DNA from: Celeribacter arenosi | Lineage (GTDB): Bacteria; Pseudomonadota; Alphaproteobacteria; Rhodobacterales; Rhodobacteraceae | DNA length: 64,000 nucleotides | Direction: 5' to 3' | Assembly: GCF_039539485.1 (NCBI RefSeq) | Contig: NZ_BAABDF010000007.1 | Location: 1-64,000 of the forward strand | In this document: positions 23,596 through 32,251 of the stretch, in pieces | Numbering within the stretch: position 1 is the first letter of the stretch | How the letters are laid out: every line of letters begins with the position of its first letter | The notes under the pieces: model-generated | Database searches by the model: none | Seen by the model: the letters and a program-made list of their open reading frames with translations, nothing else | What the model was told of the DNA's origin: nothing | Position numbers and translations under genes: made by a program

Positions 23596-24635
23596 GCGCT
23601 GTCCAGAAAATCACCATTTCCGATGATCAGCCCGAGCAGCGTCTCGATCGTTGGTTCCGCAAAACCTTCCCGCAAGTCACCCAAGGGGCCATCGAAAAGA
23701 TGTGCCGCAAAGGTGACATCCGCGTCGATGGCGCGCGGGTGAAATCGAACACACGTGTGGCCCCGGGCATGGAAGTGCGCATTCCCCCGCTCCCCGATTC
23801 TGCCGCGCCCCTGCATGTCAAAACCCGCATATCGGACGCGGATGCCCGCATGATGCGCGACGCTGTGCTCTATCAGGATGACCAGATTATCGTTCTGAAC
23901 AAACCCCCGGGCCTCCCCACGCAGGGCGGATCGAAACAGACACGTCATGTGGACGGGCTCTCGGTCGCACTACAGGGTGACAAACCGGACAAGCCCCGCC
24001 TCGTGCACCGTCTCGACAAAGACACTTCGGGTGTCTTGATCCTTGCGCGGACTGCGGCGGCGGCGACCAAGCTCACCGAAAGCTTCCGCCATAAATCGAC
24101 GCGCAAAATCTATTGGGCCCTCGTCGCCGGCGTGCCGACCCCTTATTTGGGCGAAATCCGCTACGGCCTCGTCAAGGCAGGTGGGCGCGGGAGCGGCGGA
24201 GAAGGCGAGAAAATGATCGCCGTGCATCCGCGCGATATTGATTCGACCGATGGCGCGAAACGTGCGCACACCCTCTACGCCACGCTTTACCGCGTTGCAT
24301 CGCGGGCTGCTTGGGTGGCCATGGAGCCCATCACAGGGCGTACCCATCAGCTGCGCGCACATATGGCGGAAATCGGTCACCCGATCGTTGGAGACGGGAA
24401 ATACGGCGGTTCGGGCCAGGAAAACCAAGGCGATGGCTGGGGCGCGCAATTGGGCGGCGTCATTTCGAAAAAGCTGCATCTCCATGCGCGCAGCCTCACG
24501 ATTGAACATCCGGTGACCAAGAAGTCGATGGAGTTTGTCGCCCCGCTTCCGAGCCATATGGCCGATACATGGGAGACGCTCGGGTGGACCGAGAGCCTTG
24601 TAAAGCATGACCCCTTCGAGGAACTGCGCGCATGA
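23592..24635 (+). CDS. rluC: 23S rRNA pseudouridine synthase, RluC/RluD-like
   Basis: This 347-residue protein has an N-terminal S4 RNA-binding domain (residues 15-65) and an RluA-family catalytic domain with HRLDKDTSGVLILAR (catalytic Asp142) and a late ITGRTHQLRAHM motif. It isomerises uridines in 23S rRNA; whether the target set matches E. coli RluC exactly is inferred. ATG 23592 overlaps the crcB stop; its own stop overlaps the HAD gene by 4 bases, so the run is translationally coupled. Confidence 0.9.
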   Translation: MSAVQKITISDDQPEQRLDRWFRKTFPQVTQGAIEKMCRKGDIRVDGARVKSNTRVAPGMEVRIPPLPDSAAPLHVKTRISDADARMMRDAVLYQDDQIIVLNKPPGLPTQGGSKQTRHVDGLSVALQGDKPDKPRLVHRLDKDTSGVLILARTAAAATKLTESFRHKSTRKIYWALVAGVPTPYLGEIRYGLVKAGGRGSGGEGEKMIAVHPRDIDSTDGAKRAHTLYATLYRVASRAAWVAMEPITGRTHQLRAHMAEIGHPIVGDGKYGGSGQENQGDGWGAQLGGVISKKLHLHARSLTIEHPVTKKSMEFVAPLPSHMADTWETLGWTESLVKHDPFEELRA

Positions 24636-25300
24636 AGCTCGTGATTTTTGACGTCGACGGTACGCTCGTCGATAGTCAGGCTCATATCATGGCGTCCATG
24701 GAAGCGGGATTTGCAGCCGCCAATTTGCCCGTTCCTGCGCGGCAGGAGGTCTTGGCCATTGTCGGACTTTCGTTGCCACTTGCGATGCGTGAACTGGCGC
24801 GGGATGTGGATGACGAAACGATTGCGATTATGGTTGCTGCCTACAAAGACGCATTTCAGGCGCATAGGCTGAAAGTCGGGGCGCAGGCGTCGCCACTCTA
24901 CCCCGGTGCAGAGGCCGCCATCCGCCGCCTTGGCGCGCGTGATGATGTGCTCCTTGCAATCGCGACCGGAAAAAGCCGCCGTGGTCTAAAGGCTCTTATG
25001 GAGGGGTGGGATTTCGCGCCTCTATTTACCTCGGTCCAATGTGCGGATGACCATCCGTCCAAACCGCATCCATCCATGGTGATGGCGTGCCTCGCAGAGG
25101 CCGGTGTCGAAGCGAAAGATGCGGTCGTGGTGGGGGACACCACATACGACATGGAAATGGCGCGGGCGGCCATGGTCGCTCCTCTTGGCGTAAACTGGGG
25201 CTATCATGGTGTGGACGCGCTCCACGCGACCGGTGCCCGCATGGTAATCGATACATTCGACGCGCTCGACGGGGCGCTCGCGCAAATCTGGCAGGGATGA
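24632..25300 (+). CDS. HAD-IA family phosphatase
   Basis: This 222-residue haloacid-dehalogenase hydrolase has motif I FDVDGTLVDS (nucleophile Asp7, acid Asp9), motif II IATGKSRRG, a Lys in SKPHP and motif IV VVGDTTYDMEMA. It resembles phosphoglycolate phosphatase (Gph-like) but the substrate is unproven. It is coupled to rluC by a 4-base overlap and followed 3 bases later by the ATP12 gene. Confidence 0.88.
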   Translation: MKLVIFDVDGTLVDSQAHIMASMEAGFAAANLPVPARQEVLAIVGLSLPLAMRELARDVDDETIAIMVAAYKDAFQAHRLKVGAQASPLYPGAEAAIRRLGARDDVLLAIATGKSRRGLKALMEGWDFAPLFTSVQCADDHPSKPHPSMVMACLAEAGVEAKDAVVVGDTTYDMEMARAAMVAPLGVNWGYHGVDALHATGARMVIDTFDALDGALAQIWQG

Positions 25301-25303
25301 TCA

Positions 25304-26020
25304 GTGTCCGAGTGGAAAGCAAAACGTTTCTGGAAATCAACTGAAGTCGTCGAAACGGAAGGCGGCTATTCAATCCTGCTGGACACGCGTCCGGTGCGCA
25401 CGCCGGCAAAGGCCCCACTCGTCGTTCCGGCGCGTGAATTGGCCGAGGCCATTGCCGCGGAGTGGGACGCGCAGAGCGAAGCGATTGATCCACGCACAAT
25501 GCCGGCCACGCGTGGCGCGAATGCGGCGATCGACAAGGTCCGCATCCAACATGCCGAAGTGGCGGATATGCTCGCGGAATATGGCGACTGTGACCTGCTA
25601 TGCTATCGCGCCGCTCACCCCCAAGAACTCGTCACGCGCCAGAGTGCGAACTGGGATCCGATTCTGGAGTGGGCTGGTCTAGCTTTGCGCGCTCGTCTGG
25701 CGCCGCGTGAAGGTGTTGTGCACGCGCCTCAGGATGCCGTCGCACTTGCCCAACTGCGCGAGCGGGTCCATTCCTTTGATGAATTCGAACTGGCGGCATT
25801 CCATGATCTCGTGACCATTTCGGGGTCCCTGATTTTGGCCTTTGCCGTCACCGAGGGATTCCTGAGCGAAACGGAAGCCTGGCAGCTATCGCGCCTCGAC
25901 GAGGACTATCAGTCCCAACAGTGGGGTGTGGATGAAGAGGCAGAAGAGTTGGCGCAAACCAAGCGAGAAAGCTTTTGCCATGCCGCCCAATTCTTCCGAT
26001 CGGTCAAAAATCAAGCGTGA
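25304..26020 (+). CDS. ATP12-family F1-ATPase assembly chaperone
   Basis: This 238-residue protein resembles mitochondrial Atp12, which guards the F1 alpha subunit during assembly. Typical features are the N-terminal KRFWKSTEVVETEGGYSILL followed by DTRPVRTPAKAPL, and the IAAEWDAQ block. It starts with GTG (Met-Ser-Glu-Trp), 3 bases after the HAD stop. It ends the rarA run. The F1 genes themselves are not in this window; the Fo genes are 35 kb away. Confidence 0.88.
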   Translation: MSEWKAKRFWKSTEVVETEGGYSILLDTRPVRTPAKAPLVVPARELAEAIAAEWDAQSEAIDPRTMPATRGANAAIDKVRIQHAEVADMLAEYGDCDLLCYRAAHPQELVTRQSANWDPILEWAGLALRARLAPREGVVHAPQDAVALAQLRERVHSFDEFELAAFHDLVTISGSLILAFAVTEGFLSETEAWQLSRLDEDYQSQQWGVDEEAEELAQTKRESFCHAAQFFRSVKNQA

Positions 26021-26128
26021 GTGCTCTAAGCCCGCTGAAACGGAATGCAATTGGTTGGTAGCTGATAGGTAACGTTCAGTTAAGATGACTATACGTGATC
26101 GTGCTCTTGACCTTCCGGAATGAATCTA

Positions 26129-26169
26129 ACCAAAATGAGCCCATTGAAATGGCATATGCCCATTTTGGT
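26129..26169. promoter_or_regulatory. Nested inverted repeat upstream of aapJ
   Basis: ACCAAAATGAGC (26129-26140) mirrors GCCCATTTTGGT (26158-26169) at 11 of 12 positions. Inside it CCAT (26141-26144) pairs with ATGG (26149-26152) around TGAA. The element is 68 bases before the aapJ start. A TTGACC box at 26107-26112 with CAAAAT at 26131 could form a promoter that the repeat overlaps. It may be an operator or an mRNA leader hairpin. Confidence 0.55.
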
Positions 26170-26237
26170 ATCGTCCCCGGCCTGGGAGGGTCGGATCTAA
26201 GCGTCGAAATAGGGCGCGAAATCAGGAAGAGGTAAAA

Positions 26238-27263
26238 ATGAAAAAATCGGTATTTTTTGGCGCGCTGGCCATGACTGGTCTGGTTGCTGGAGCTGCGATG
26301 GCGCAGGATTCCACGACGCTCGCCGCCGTGAAAGAACGCGGCGCGCTGAAGTGCGGCGTCAACACCGGCACGCCAGGCTTTGCTGTTCCGGATGCGAACG
26401 GCACCTGGAAAGGCTTTGACATTGACGTTTGCCGCGCAGTGTCCGCAGCTATTTTTGGTGACTCCGAGAAGGTCGAATATGTCCCTCTCACATCCGCGAC
26501 ACGCTTCACAGCCTTGGCTTCCGGCGAAATCGACATGCTGGCGCGTAACACGACGTGGACTTTCACCCGTGACGTCGACCTTAAAAACGTCTTCGTTGGC
26601 GTGAACTACTACGATGGTCAGGGCTTCATGGTCCCCAAAGACCTCGGCGTTTCCTCCGCGAAAGAGCTCGCTGGTGCAACTGTTTGTATCGAAACAGGTA
26701 CCACAACCGAGCTTAACCTCGCTGACTACTTCCGCGTAAACAACATGGAATACGAACCCGTTCCTGTTGAAAGCTTCACCGAAGCTCAGACGCAGTTCCT
26801 CGCTGGCGCATGTGACGTGTACACCACGGACGCTTCCGCACTGGCCGCTTCGCGCGCTTCTTTCGAGAACCCCGAAGGCTACGTCGTTCTGCCGGAAATC
26901 ATCTCCAAAGAGCCACTCGGACCGCTCGTTCGTCACGGTGACGATGCTTGGGCAGACGTTGTAATGTGGACCCTGAACACGATGATTGCTGGCGAAGAGT
27001 ACGGCATCACATCTGCAAACGCAGCTGAACTTGCCGCAGGCACCGAAAACCCCGAGATCAACCGTATTCTCGGCGCTGAAGGTGAACTGGGTGCCATGCT
27101 TGGTCTCGAAAAAGACTGGGCACTCAACGTGCTTACTCAGGTTGGCAACTACGGCGAAAGCTTTGAGCGCAACATCGGTGAAAACACACCGATCGGTCTC
27201 GCTCGTGGTCTGAACGCATTGTGGACAAATGGTGGCCTGATCTACACGCCGCCGTTCCGCTAA
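26238..27263 (+). CDS. aapJ: General L-amino acid ABC transporter, periplasmic binding protein
   Basis: This 341-residue family-3 solute-binding protein has a Sec signal (MKKSVFFGALAMTGLVAGAA, cleavage near AMAQ) and GALKCGVNTGTPGFAVPDAN, the AapJ/BztA signature. It captures amino acids in the periplasm for the AapQMP membrane complex. AGGAAGAGG precedes ATG 26238. It leads aapJQMP; the hairpin after it probably keeps it more abundant than the permeases. Confidence 0.94.
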   Translation: MKKSVFFGALAMTGLVAGAAMAQDSTTLAAVKERGALKCGVNTGTPGFAVPDANGTWKGFDIDVCRAVSAAIFGDSEKVEYVPLTSATRFTALASGEIDMLARNTTWTFTRDVDLKNVFVGVNYYDGQGFMVPKDLGVSSAKELAGATVCIETGTTTELNLADYFRVNNMEYEPVPVESFTEAQTQFLAGACDVYTTDASALAASRASFENPEGYVVLPEIISKEPLGPLVRHGDDAWADVVMWTLNTMIAGEEYGITSANAAELAAGTENPEINRILGAEGELGAMLGLEKDWALNVLTQVGNYGESFERNIGENTPIGLARGLNALWTNGGLIYTPPFR

Positions 27264-27278
27264 GACCATCTAAAAGGG

Positions 27279-27304
27279 AAGGGCGCGGAGAAATCCGCGC
27301 CCTT
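27279..27304 (+). promoter_or_regulatory. Attenuator or stabilising hairpin between aapJ and aapQ
   Basis: AAGGGCGCGGA pairs perfectly with TCCGCGCCCTT around GAAA, with no T-tract after it. Such hairpins after binding-protein genes commonly protect the upstream mRNA and reduce permease expression. Confidence 0.7.
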
Positions 27305-27399
27305 CACCTATTCACGATCCCAAAGAAAATTTTTCCCGCAGAGCACAGATCAACCGTGCCATTCGTCGGGACGCAACGGGGAAACAGGGGGCGTCATAT

Positions 27400-28620
27400 A
27401 TGACGACTATAACAGATCCGCAGCAGGACGGGGGTTTCCGCCTCAGCCAGCTGATCTACGATACACGTTATCGTTCCACGACAATTCAGGTGATTGCGCT
27501 TATCGCGTTCTTAATGATCATCGCCTTTTTGATCCGCAACACGGTCATCAACTTGGGCATTCTGGGTAAGGACATCAACTTTTCCTTCCTTGGTACCGCC
27601 TCAAACTACGACATCAACCAACGGCTAATCCCCTATGATTCCGCGGATTCGCATTTCCGTGCGGCTATGGTTGGTCTTCTCAATACGCTCCTGGTCGCTG
27701 TGCTGGGGTGCATCCTCGCCACGATTATCGGCATTATCGCCGGTGTTCTTCGCCTGTCGAAGAACTGGCTGACAGCCAAGATTATGGCCGTCTATGTGGA
27801 AAGTTTCCGCAACATCCCCGTTCTTTTGTGGATTCTGGCCTTTATGGCGATTTTCACAGAGATGGATCGCCAGCCGAAATCATTTCGCGGCGAAAATGCT
27901 CAGAACTCCATGTGGCTTTGGGATAGCGTAGCGGTCACAAACCGCGGCACCTATATCCCTGCGCCTGTCTGGGAAGCGAATTCGTCTCTCGTGGTCATCA
28001 CCTTCCTCCTGTCGCTACTCGGGATCTGGGCGTTCGGGAAATATTCGATGCGCCGCTTTCAAGCGACCGGAGAACTATTACCGAATTTCTGGATCAAACT
28101 CGGCATCTTCGTGGTGCCGACACTTGTGGTCTATTTCTTGTTGGGTCGCCCTGTGGGTATGGAATTGCCGGAGTTGAAAGGATTCAACTTCGCCGGCGGT
28201 ACATTCATGCGGAACTCGATGCTGGCTCTGTGGTTGGCGCTGTCTTTCTACACGGGCGCCTTCATCGCCGAAATTGTCCGCTCAGGTATTCTTGCGATCT
28301 CCAGCGGCCAATCGGAAGCGTCAGCCGCGCTCGGTATGCGTCCTTCGCGTACGATGAACCTCGTGATCCTGCCGCAGGCACTTCGCGTCATCATCCCGCC
28401 GCTGATTTCGCAGTATTTGAACCTGACCAAAAACTCCTCGCTCGCGCTCGCCGTCGGCTATACGGACCTTCGATCCACGCTGGGCGGAACGACCCTCAAC
28501 ACCACGGGTCGCGAGTTGGAGTGCATGCTTTTGATGATGTTGCTCTATCTTCTTGTGAGCCTCACCATCTCTTCGGGCATGAACTTCTACAACAAATCCG
28601 TGAAATTGAAGGAGCGTTGA
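27400..28620 (+). CDS. aapQ: General L-amino acid ABC transporter, permease AapQ
   Basis: This 406-residue inner-membrane permease has the long N-terminal extension typical of AapQ/BztB and the C-terminal binding-protein-dependent transport domain with EASAALGMRPSRTMNLVILP, the EAA loop that contacts the ATPase. The FYTGAFIAEIVRSGI helix precedes it. ATG 27400 lies 136 bases after aapJ. It is followed after one base by aapM. Confidence 0.94.
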   Translation: MTTITDPQQDGGFRLSQLIYDTRYRSTTIQVIALIAFLMIIAFLIRNTVINLGILGKDINFSFLGTASNYDINQRLIPYDSADSHFRAAMVGLLNTLLVAVLGCILATIIGIIAGVLRLSKNWLTAKIMAVYVESFRNIPVLLWILAFMAIFTEMDRQPKSFRGENAQNSMWLWDSVAVTNRGTYIPAPVWEANSSLVVITFLLSLLGIWAFGKYSMRRFQATGELLPNFWIKLGIFVVPTLVVYFLLGRPVGMELPELKGFNFAGGTFMRNSMLALWLALSFYTGAFIAEIVRSGILAISSGQSEASAALGMRPSRTMNLVILPQALRVIIPPLISQYLNLTKNSSLALAVGYTDLRSTLGGTTLNTTGRELECMLLMMLLYLLVSLTISSGMNFYNKSVKLKER

Positions 28621-28621
28621 G

Positions 28622-29938
28622 ATGAGTGATATTCGCACACAAGACATCGCCTTCGTTCGCGAAGAAATCCTAGACCAACAGCCTCCGCCCCGCTCCCAAC
28701 TTGGGGTGGCGAAATGGCTGCGCGAGAACCTGTTCTCGAACTGGTTCAATGGCCTGTTGACCATCGTTTCAATTGTCGTGTTGTTCATGGTGCTCTCGTC
28801 GGTGCTCCCATGGGTGTTCGGCGGTGTCTGGGATGCCGGAAGTCTCGCCGAATGCCGTGACATACTGAACGAACGGTTCGGCAACACACACTATGCCTGC
28901 TGGGCCGTCATCACCGAGCGCTGGCAACAGCTGATTTTTGGTTTCTATCCAGAAACCGAATACTGGCGCGCCATCGTTGCATTCGTTTTGATGCTCGTCG
29001 CCATCATGCCTGTCCTCTTTGACAATCTGCCCCGCAAACTTCTTTGGGTCACGATTGCCTTTCCGTTCTTGATGGTTTGGCTGGTCTGGGGCGGTACGAT
29101 TTGGGGTCCGCTTTCTGTTGCGGTTGGCTTTGTCATCGGCGGAATTGCCTTTTCGATCATTGATCGCCGGTATTCGTCGATCATCGCCCTCATCGCGGCC
29201 GTTCTGATCACCATCGTATGGTGGCTGTTCATTGGCCCATCAGTCGTCGAGGGTCTAAACGCCCTGATACCTCTGGGCGAACTCAAGCGCGTCGAAAGCC
29301 GCGAATTGGGTGGCTTTATGATCTGTCTGATCATCGGCATCTCCGGTATCGCACTCTCTCTCCCGATCGGGATTGTGCTCGCGCTGGGCCGTCAGTCGGA
29401 CCTGTTCATTGTCAAAATGATCTGCGTGGGCTTCATCGAGTTCATCCGTGGCGTGCCGCTCATCACACTGTTGTTCACGGCCTCTTTGATCCTGAACTAC
29501 TTCCTTCCGCCAAATACGACCTTTGACCTCACGCTGCGCGTGATCATCATGGTGACGCTCTTTGCCTCTGCCTATATGGCCGAGGTGATCCGCGGTGGTC
29601 TGGCGGCCCTGCCAAAGGGTCAGTACGAAGCAGCCGACGCGCTCGGTCTGGACTACTGGAAGGCTCAGCGGCTCGTGATCATGCCGCAAGCATTGAAAAT
29701 CTCCATCCCCGGTATCGTGAACACCTTCATCGGCCTGTTCAAAGATACGACTCTGGTGATGTTCATCGGCATCTTCGACATGCTCGCCCTATCCAATGCA
29801 ATCCGCGCCAACTCGGAGTGGAACGGCATCTACTGGGAGCTATTCGTTTTCATCGGCCTCATCTTCTGGGTCTGCTGTTTTGCCATGTCTCAATATTCGC
29901 AGTGGCTGGAGCGCAAGCTCCGCACCGATCATCGCTAA
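28622..29938 (+). CDS. aapM: General L-amino acid ABC transporter, permease AapM
   Basis: This 438-residue partner of AapQ has extra N-terminal helices and the transport domain with EAADALGLDYWKAQRLVIMP as EAA loop, and FIEFIRGVPLITLLF ahead. Together AapQ and AapM form the channel for amino acids from AapJ. It starts 1 base after aapQ and ends 15 bases before aapP. Confidence 0.94.
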   Translation: MSDIRTQDIAFVREEILDQQPPPRSQLGVAKWLRENLFSNWFNGLLTIVSIVVLFMVLSSVLPWVFGGVWDAGSLAECRDILNERFGNTHYACWAVITERWQQLIFGFYPETEYWRAIVAFVLMLVAIMPVLFDNLPRKLLWVTIAFPFLMVWLVWGGTIWGPLSVAVGFVIGGIAFSIIDRRYSSIIALIAAVLITIVWWLFIGPSVVEGLNALIPLGELKRVESRELGGFMICLIIGISGIALSLPIGIVLALGRQSDLFIVKMICVGFIEFIRGVPLITLLFTASLILNYFLPPNTTFDLTLRVIIMVTLFASAYMAEVIRGGLAALPKGQYEAADALGLDYWKAQRLVIMPQALKISIPGIVNTFIGLFKDTTLVMFIGIFDMLALSNAIRANSEWNGIYWELFVFIGLIFWVCCFAMSQYSQWLERKLRTDHR

Positions 29939-29953
29939 GAAAGGGGACCTGCA

Positions 29954-30742
29954 ATGTCTCTAGCTGAACAACGTTCAATCGACCGCACTCAGATGAAGGT
30001 CTCTGACGAGATCGCCATCCAAATCACCAACATGAACAAATGGTATGGTGAGTTTCACGTCCTGCGGGACATCAACCTGACCGTTCATCGTGGCGAGCGG
30101 ATCGTTATTGCGGGGCCTTCGGGTTCTGGCAAATCGACAATGATCCGCTGCATTAACCGCCTTGAGGAGCACCAGCAGGGCAAGATCATTGTGGACGGGA
30201 CGGAGCTCTCTTCCGATCTCAAAAACGTCGACAAGATCCGCTCCGAAGTTGGTATGTGCTTTCAGCACTTCAACCTCTTCCCGCACCTGACGATTCTCGA
30301 AAACTGCACGCTCGCGCCGATGTGGGTTCGCAAGACCCCCAAAAAAGAGGCCGAAGAAATCGCGATGCATTTCCTCGAAAAGGTCAAAATCCCGGAGCAG
30401 GCCGGTAAGTACCCCGGTCAGCTGTCGGGCGGCCAACAACAACGTGTGGCGATTGCGCGCTCTCTGTGCATGAAGCCACGCATCATGTTGTTCGATGAAC
30501 CGACATCTGCTCTCGATCCGGAAATGATCAAGGAAGTGCTCGACACCATGATCGAGCTCGCGGAAGAGGGCATGACCATGCTCTGCGTCACCCACGAGAT
30601 GGGTTTTGCCCGTCAGGTGGCGAACCGCGTAATCTTCATGGATCAGGGTCAGATCGTGGAGCAAAACGAACCGGAAGAGTTCTTCAACAATCCGAAATCG
30701 GAGCGCACGAAACTCTTCCTGAGCCAGATTTTGGGACACTGA
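29954..30742 (+). CDS. aapP: General L-amino acid ABC transporter, ATPase AapP
   Basis: This 262-residue ABC ATPase energises uptake. Walker A is GPSGSGKSTM (near residue 54), the signature is LSGGQQQRVAIARSL, Walker B is IMLFDEPTSALDP, and the H-loop is VTHEMGFA. AAGGGGACC precedes ATG 29954. A bidirectional terminator separates it from the convergent SixA-like gene. Confidence 0.95.
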   Translation: MSLAEQRSIDRTQMKVSDEIAIQITNMNKWYGEFHVLRDINLTVHRGERIVIAGPSGSGKSTMIRCINRLEEHQQGKIIVDGTELSSDLKNVDKIRSEVGMCFQHFNLFPHLTILENCTLAPMWVRKTPKKEAEEIAMHFLEKVKIPEQAGKYPGQLSGGQQQRVAIARSLCMKPRIMLFDEPTSALDPEMIKEVLDTMIELAEEGMTMLCVTHEMGFARQVANRVIFMDQGQIVEQNEPEEFFNNPKSERTKLFLSQILGH

Positions 30743-30762
30743 CGATTGATCGTCACAAACCT

Positions 30763-30789
30763 AAAAGGGGCGCCCATGGCGCCCTTTTT
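30763..30789. terminator. Bidirectional terminator between aapP and the sixA-like gene
   Basis: A 12-bp stem GGGCGCC/GGCGCCC extended by A-T pairs has a 3-base loop, an A-run on one side and a T-run on the other. It would serve aapP on the + strand and the SixA-like gene on the minus strand. Confidence 0.85.
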
Positions 30790-31295
30790 CATGTCTGGAG
30801 GCTAGCTGGAATCGTGAAATCGATGATTGTGCTTTTGCCAAAACCGACGGCTTCCCACCGATCTCCCACCACATCAAAAACGGTTGTCGCAGCCGTCGGA
30901 TAGCGCGCGAAATCCGGAGAGGTAGATAGTGCAACCGCGAACCGCGCGGCGAAGTCAGCAATGCCTGGGTTGTGGCCAATGACCATGACCGCGTCACCTG
31001 TGGCGCGCCGAACATGCTCTAAAATGGTTTCGGCGCTGGCATGGTAGAGGCGTCTTGATCGCGTGCGCTCCGCCTGAAAACCGCCGGCCTCACAGACCAG
31101 ATCACAGGTTTCGGTCGTCCGAGCGGCCGCTGAAAAGAGAACCTGATCGGGCGCATAGCCCGCATCACGCAACCACATTCCCACCGCTTGCGCATTTCGT
31201 CTGCCGCGCGCGTTTAGCACGCGATCATAATCGTCGAGCAAGGGATCATCCCAACTCGACTTGGCGTGCCGCATCACGATGAGGCGCAGTGGCAT
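30789..31295 (-). CDS. SixA-like histidine phosphatase
   Basis: This 168-residue histidine-phosphatase-superfamily protein starts MPLRLIVMRHAKSSWDDP, with the catalytic RHAK motif. A second conserved His lies in VIGHNPGIADF. E. coli SixA removes phosphate from phosphohistidine proteins; that role here is inferred from the short single-domain architecture. It starts 2 bases after the argB stop and is the last gene of the minus-strand yidC-engB-argB run. Confidence 0.83.
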   Translation of the reverse strand: MPLRLIVMRHAKSSWDDPLLDDYDRVLNARGRRNAQAVGMWLRDAGYAPDQVLFSAAARTTETCDLVCEAGGFQAERTRSRRLYHASAETILEHVRRATGDAVMVIGHNPGIADFAARFAVALSTSPDFARYPTAATTVFDVVGDRWEAVGFGKSTIIDFTIPASLQT

Positions 31296-31297
31296 CT

Positions 31298-32185
31298 CTA
31301 TGAGTCCGCGGTCACTCGTGGCGCTGAATCACGTATGAGGGACCCCGCGCCATGTTCGGTATAAAGTTCGAGCAAGCACGCATTCGGCGCACGACCGTCG
31401 AGAATAACAACAGCGCGCACACCGGCAGCCAACGCGTCCAACGCGGTCTCTGTCTTCGGGATCATGCCGCCCGCAATCACGCCTTCATCGGTGAGTTTGC
31501 GGATTTGTTGGGAGTTTAGCGACGTGAGAACCTCTCCGTCGGCGCCTTTGACGCCCGAAACGTCGGTCAACAGCAAAAGACGGTCCGCCTTCAATGCGCC
31601 AGCAATGGCACCCGCTGCCGTGTCCCCGTTGACGTTGTATGTTTCGCCACCGCGACCTGCACCCACAGGCGCAATCACCGGTATAAGGTTTTCCTCACCC
31701 AGTTCCTGAACGATTGATGGGTCCATCTCGACGGGGGTGCCTACAAAGCCAAGGTCCGGATTGGTCTGTTCGCAGATCATCAGATTGGCATCTTTGCCCG
31801 AGATACCTACAGCGCGGCCGCCTTGGCCATTGATCGCCTGCACAATCCGTTTGTTGACGAGGCCCGAAAGGACCATTTCAACCACTTCGACTGTCGCTTT
31901 GTCGGTCACGCGTTTGCCGTTCACGAACTCCGACTGGATGCCAAGATCCGCAAGCAGTTTATTGATCATCGGGCCACCGCCGTGGACGATCACCGGCTTT
32001 ACGCCGACCTGCTGCATGAGAACGACGTCGCGTGCAAAGCTCTCCATCGCTTCGTCGGATCCCATGGCGTGTCCGCCGAGTTTAATCACCACGGTGGCAC
32101 CCTCATAGCGCTGCAGGTAGGGCAGGGCCTGTGAGAGAGTGCGGGCGGTCGCGATCCAATCTCTGTTCATGTCTTGCTTCTTCAT
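31298..32185 (-). CDS. argB: Acetylglutamate kinase
   Basis: This 295-residue amino-acid-kinase-fold enzyme phosphorylates N-acetyl-L-glutamate, the second step of arginine synthesis. The nucleotide loop VIKLGGHAMGSDE, the substrate motif VIVHGGGPMINKLL and KTDVSGVKGADG-like late motifs (LLLTDVSGVKG) are present. Two starts are possible: ATG 32185 (MKKQDMN) or the Met six codons in; neither has a strong ribosome-binding site. It lies between engB and the sixA-like gene. Confidence 0.95.
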   Translation of the reverse strand: MKKQDMNRDWIATARTLSQALPYLQRYEGATVVIKLGGHAMGSDEAMESFARDVVLMQQVGVKPVIVHGGGPMINKLLADLGIQSEFVNGKRVTDKATVEVVEMVLSGLVNKRIVQAINGQGGRAVGISGKDANLMICEQTNPDLGFVGTPVEMDPSIVQELGEENLIPVIAPVGAGRGGETYNVNGDTAAGAIAGALKADRLLLLTDVSGVKGADGEVLTSLNSQQIRKLTDEGVIAGGMIPKTETALDALAAGVRAVVILDGRAPNACLLELYTEHGAGSLIRDSAPRVTADS

Positions 32186-32251
32186 GGCCGGGGGTTCCGT
32201 AACAGGGTTTGCCCTGATTACCGCGAAGCCGCCCCCACGTGCAAGCGTGGC

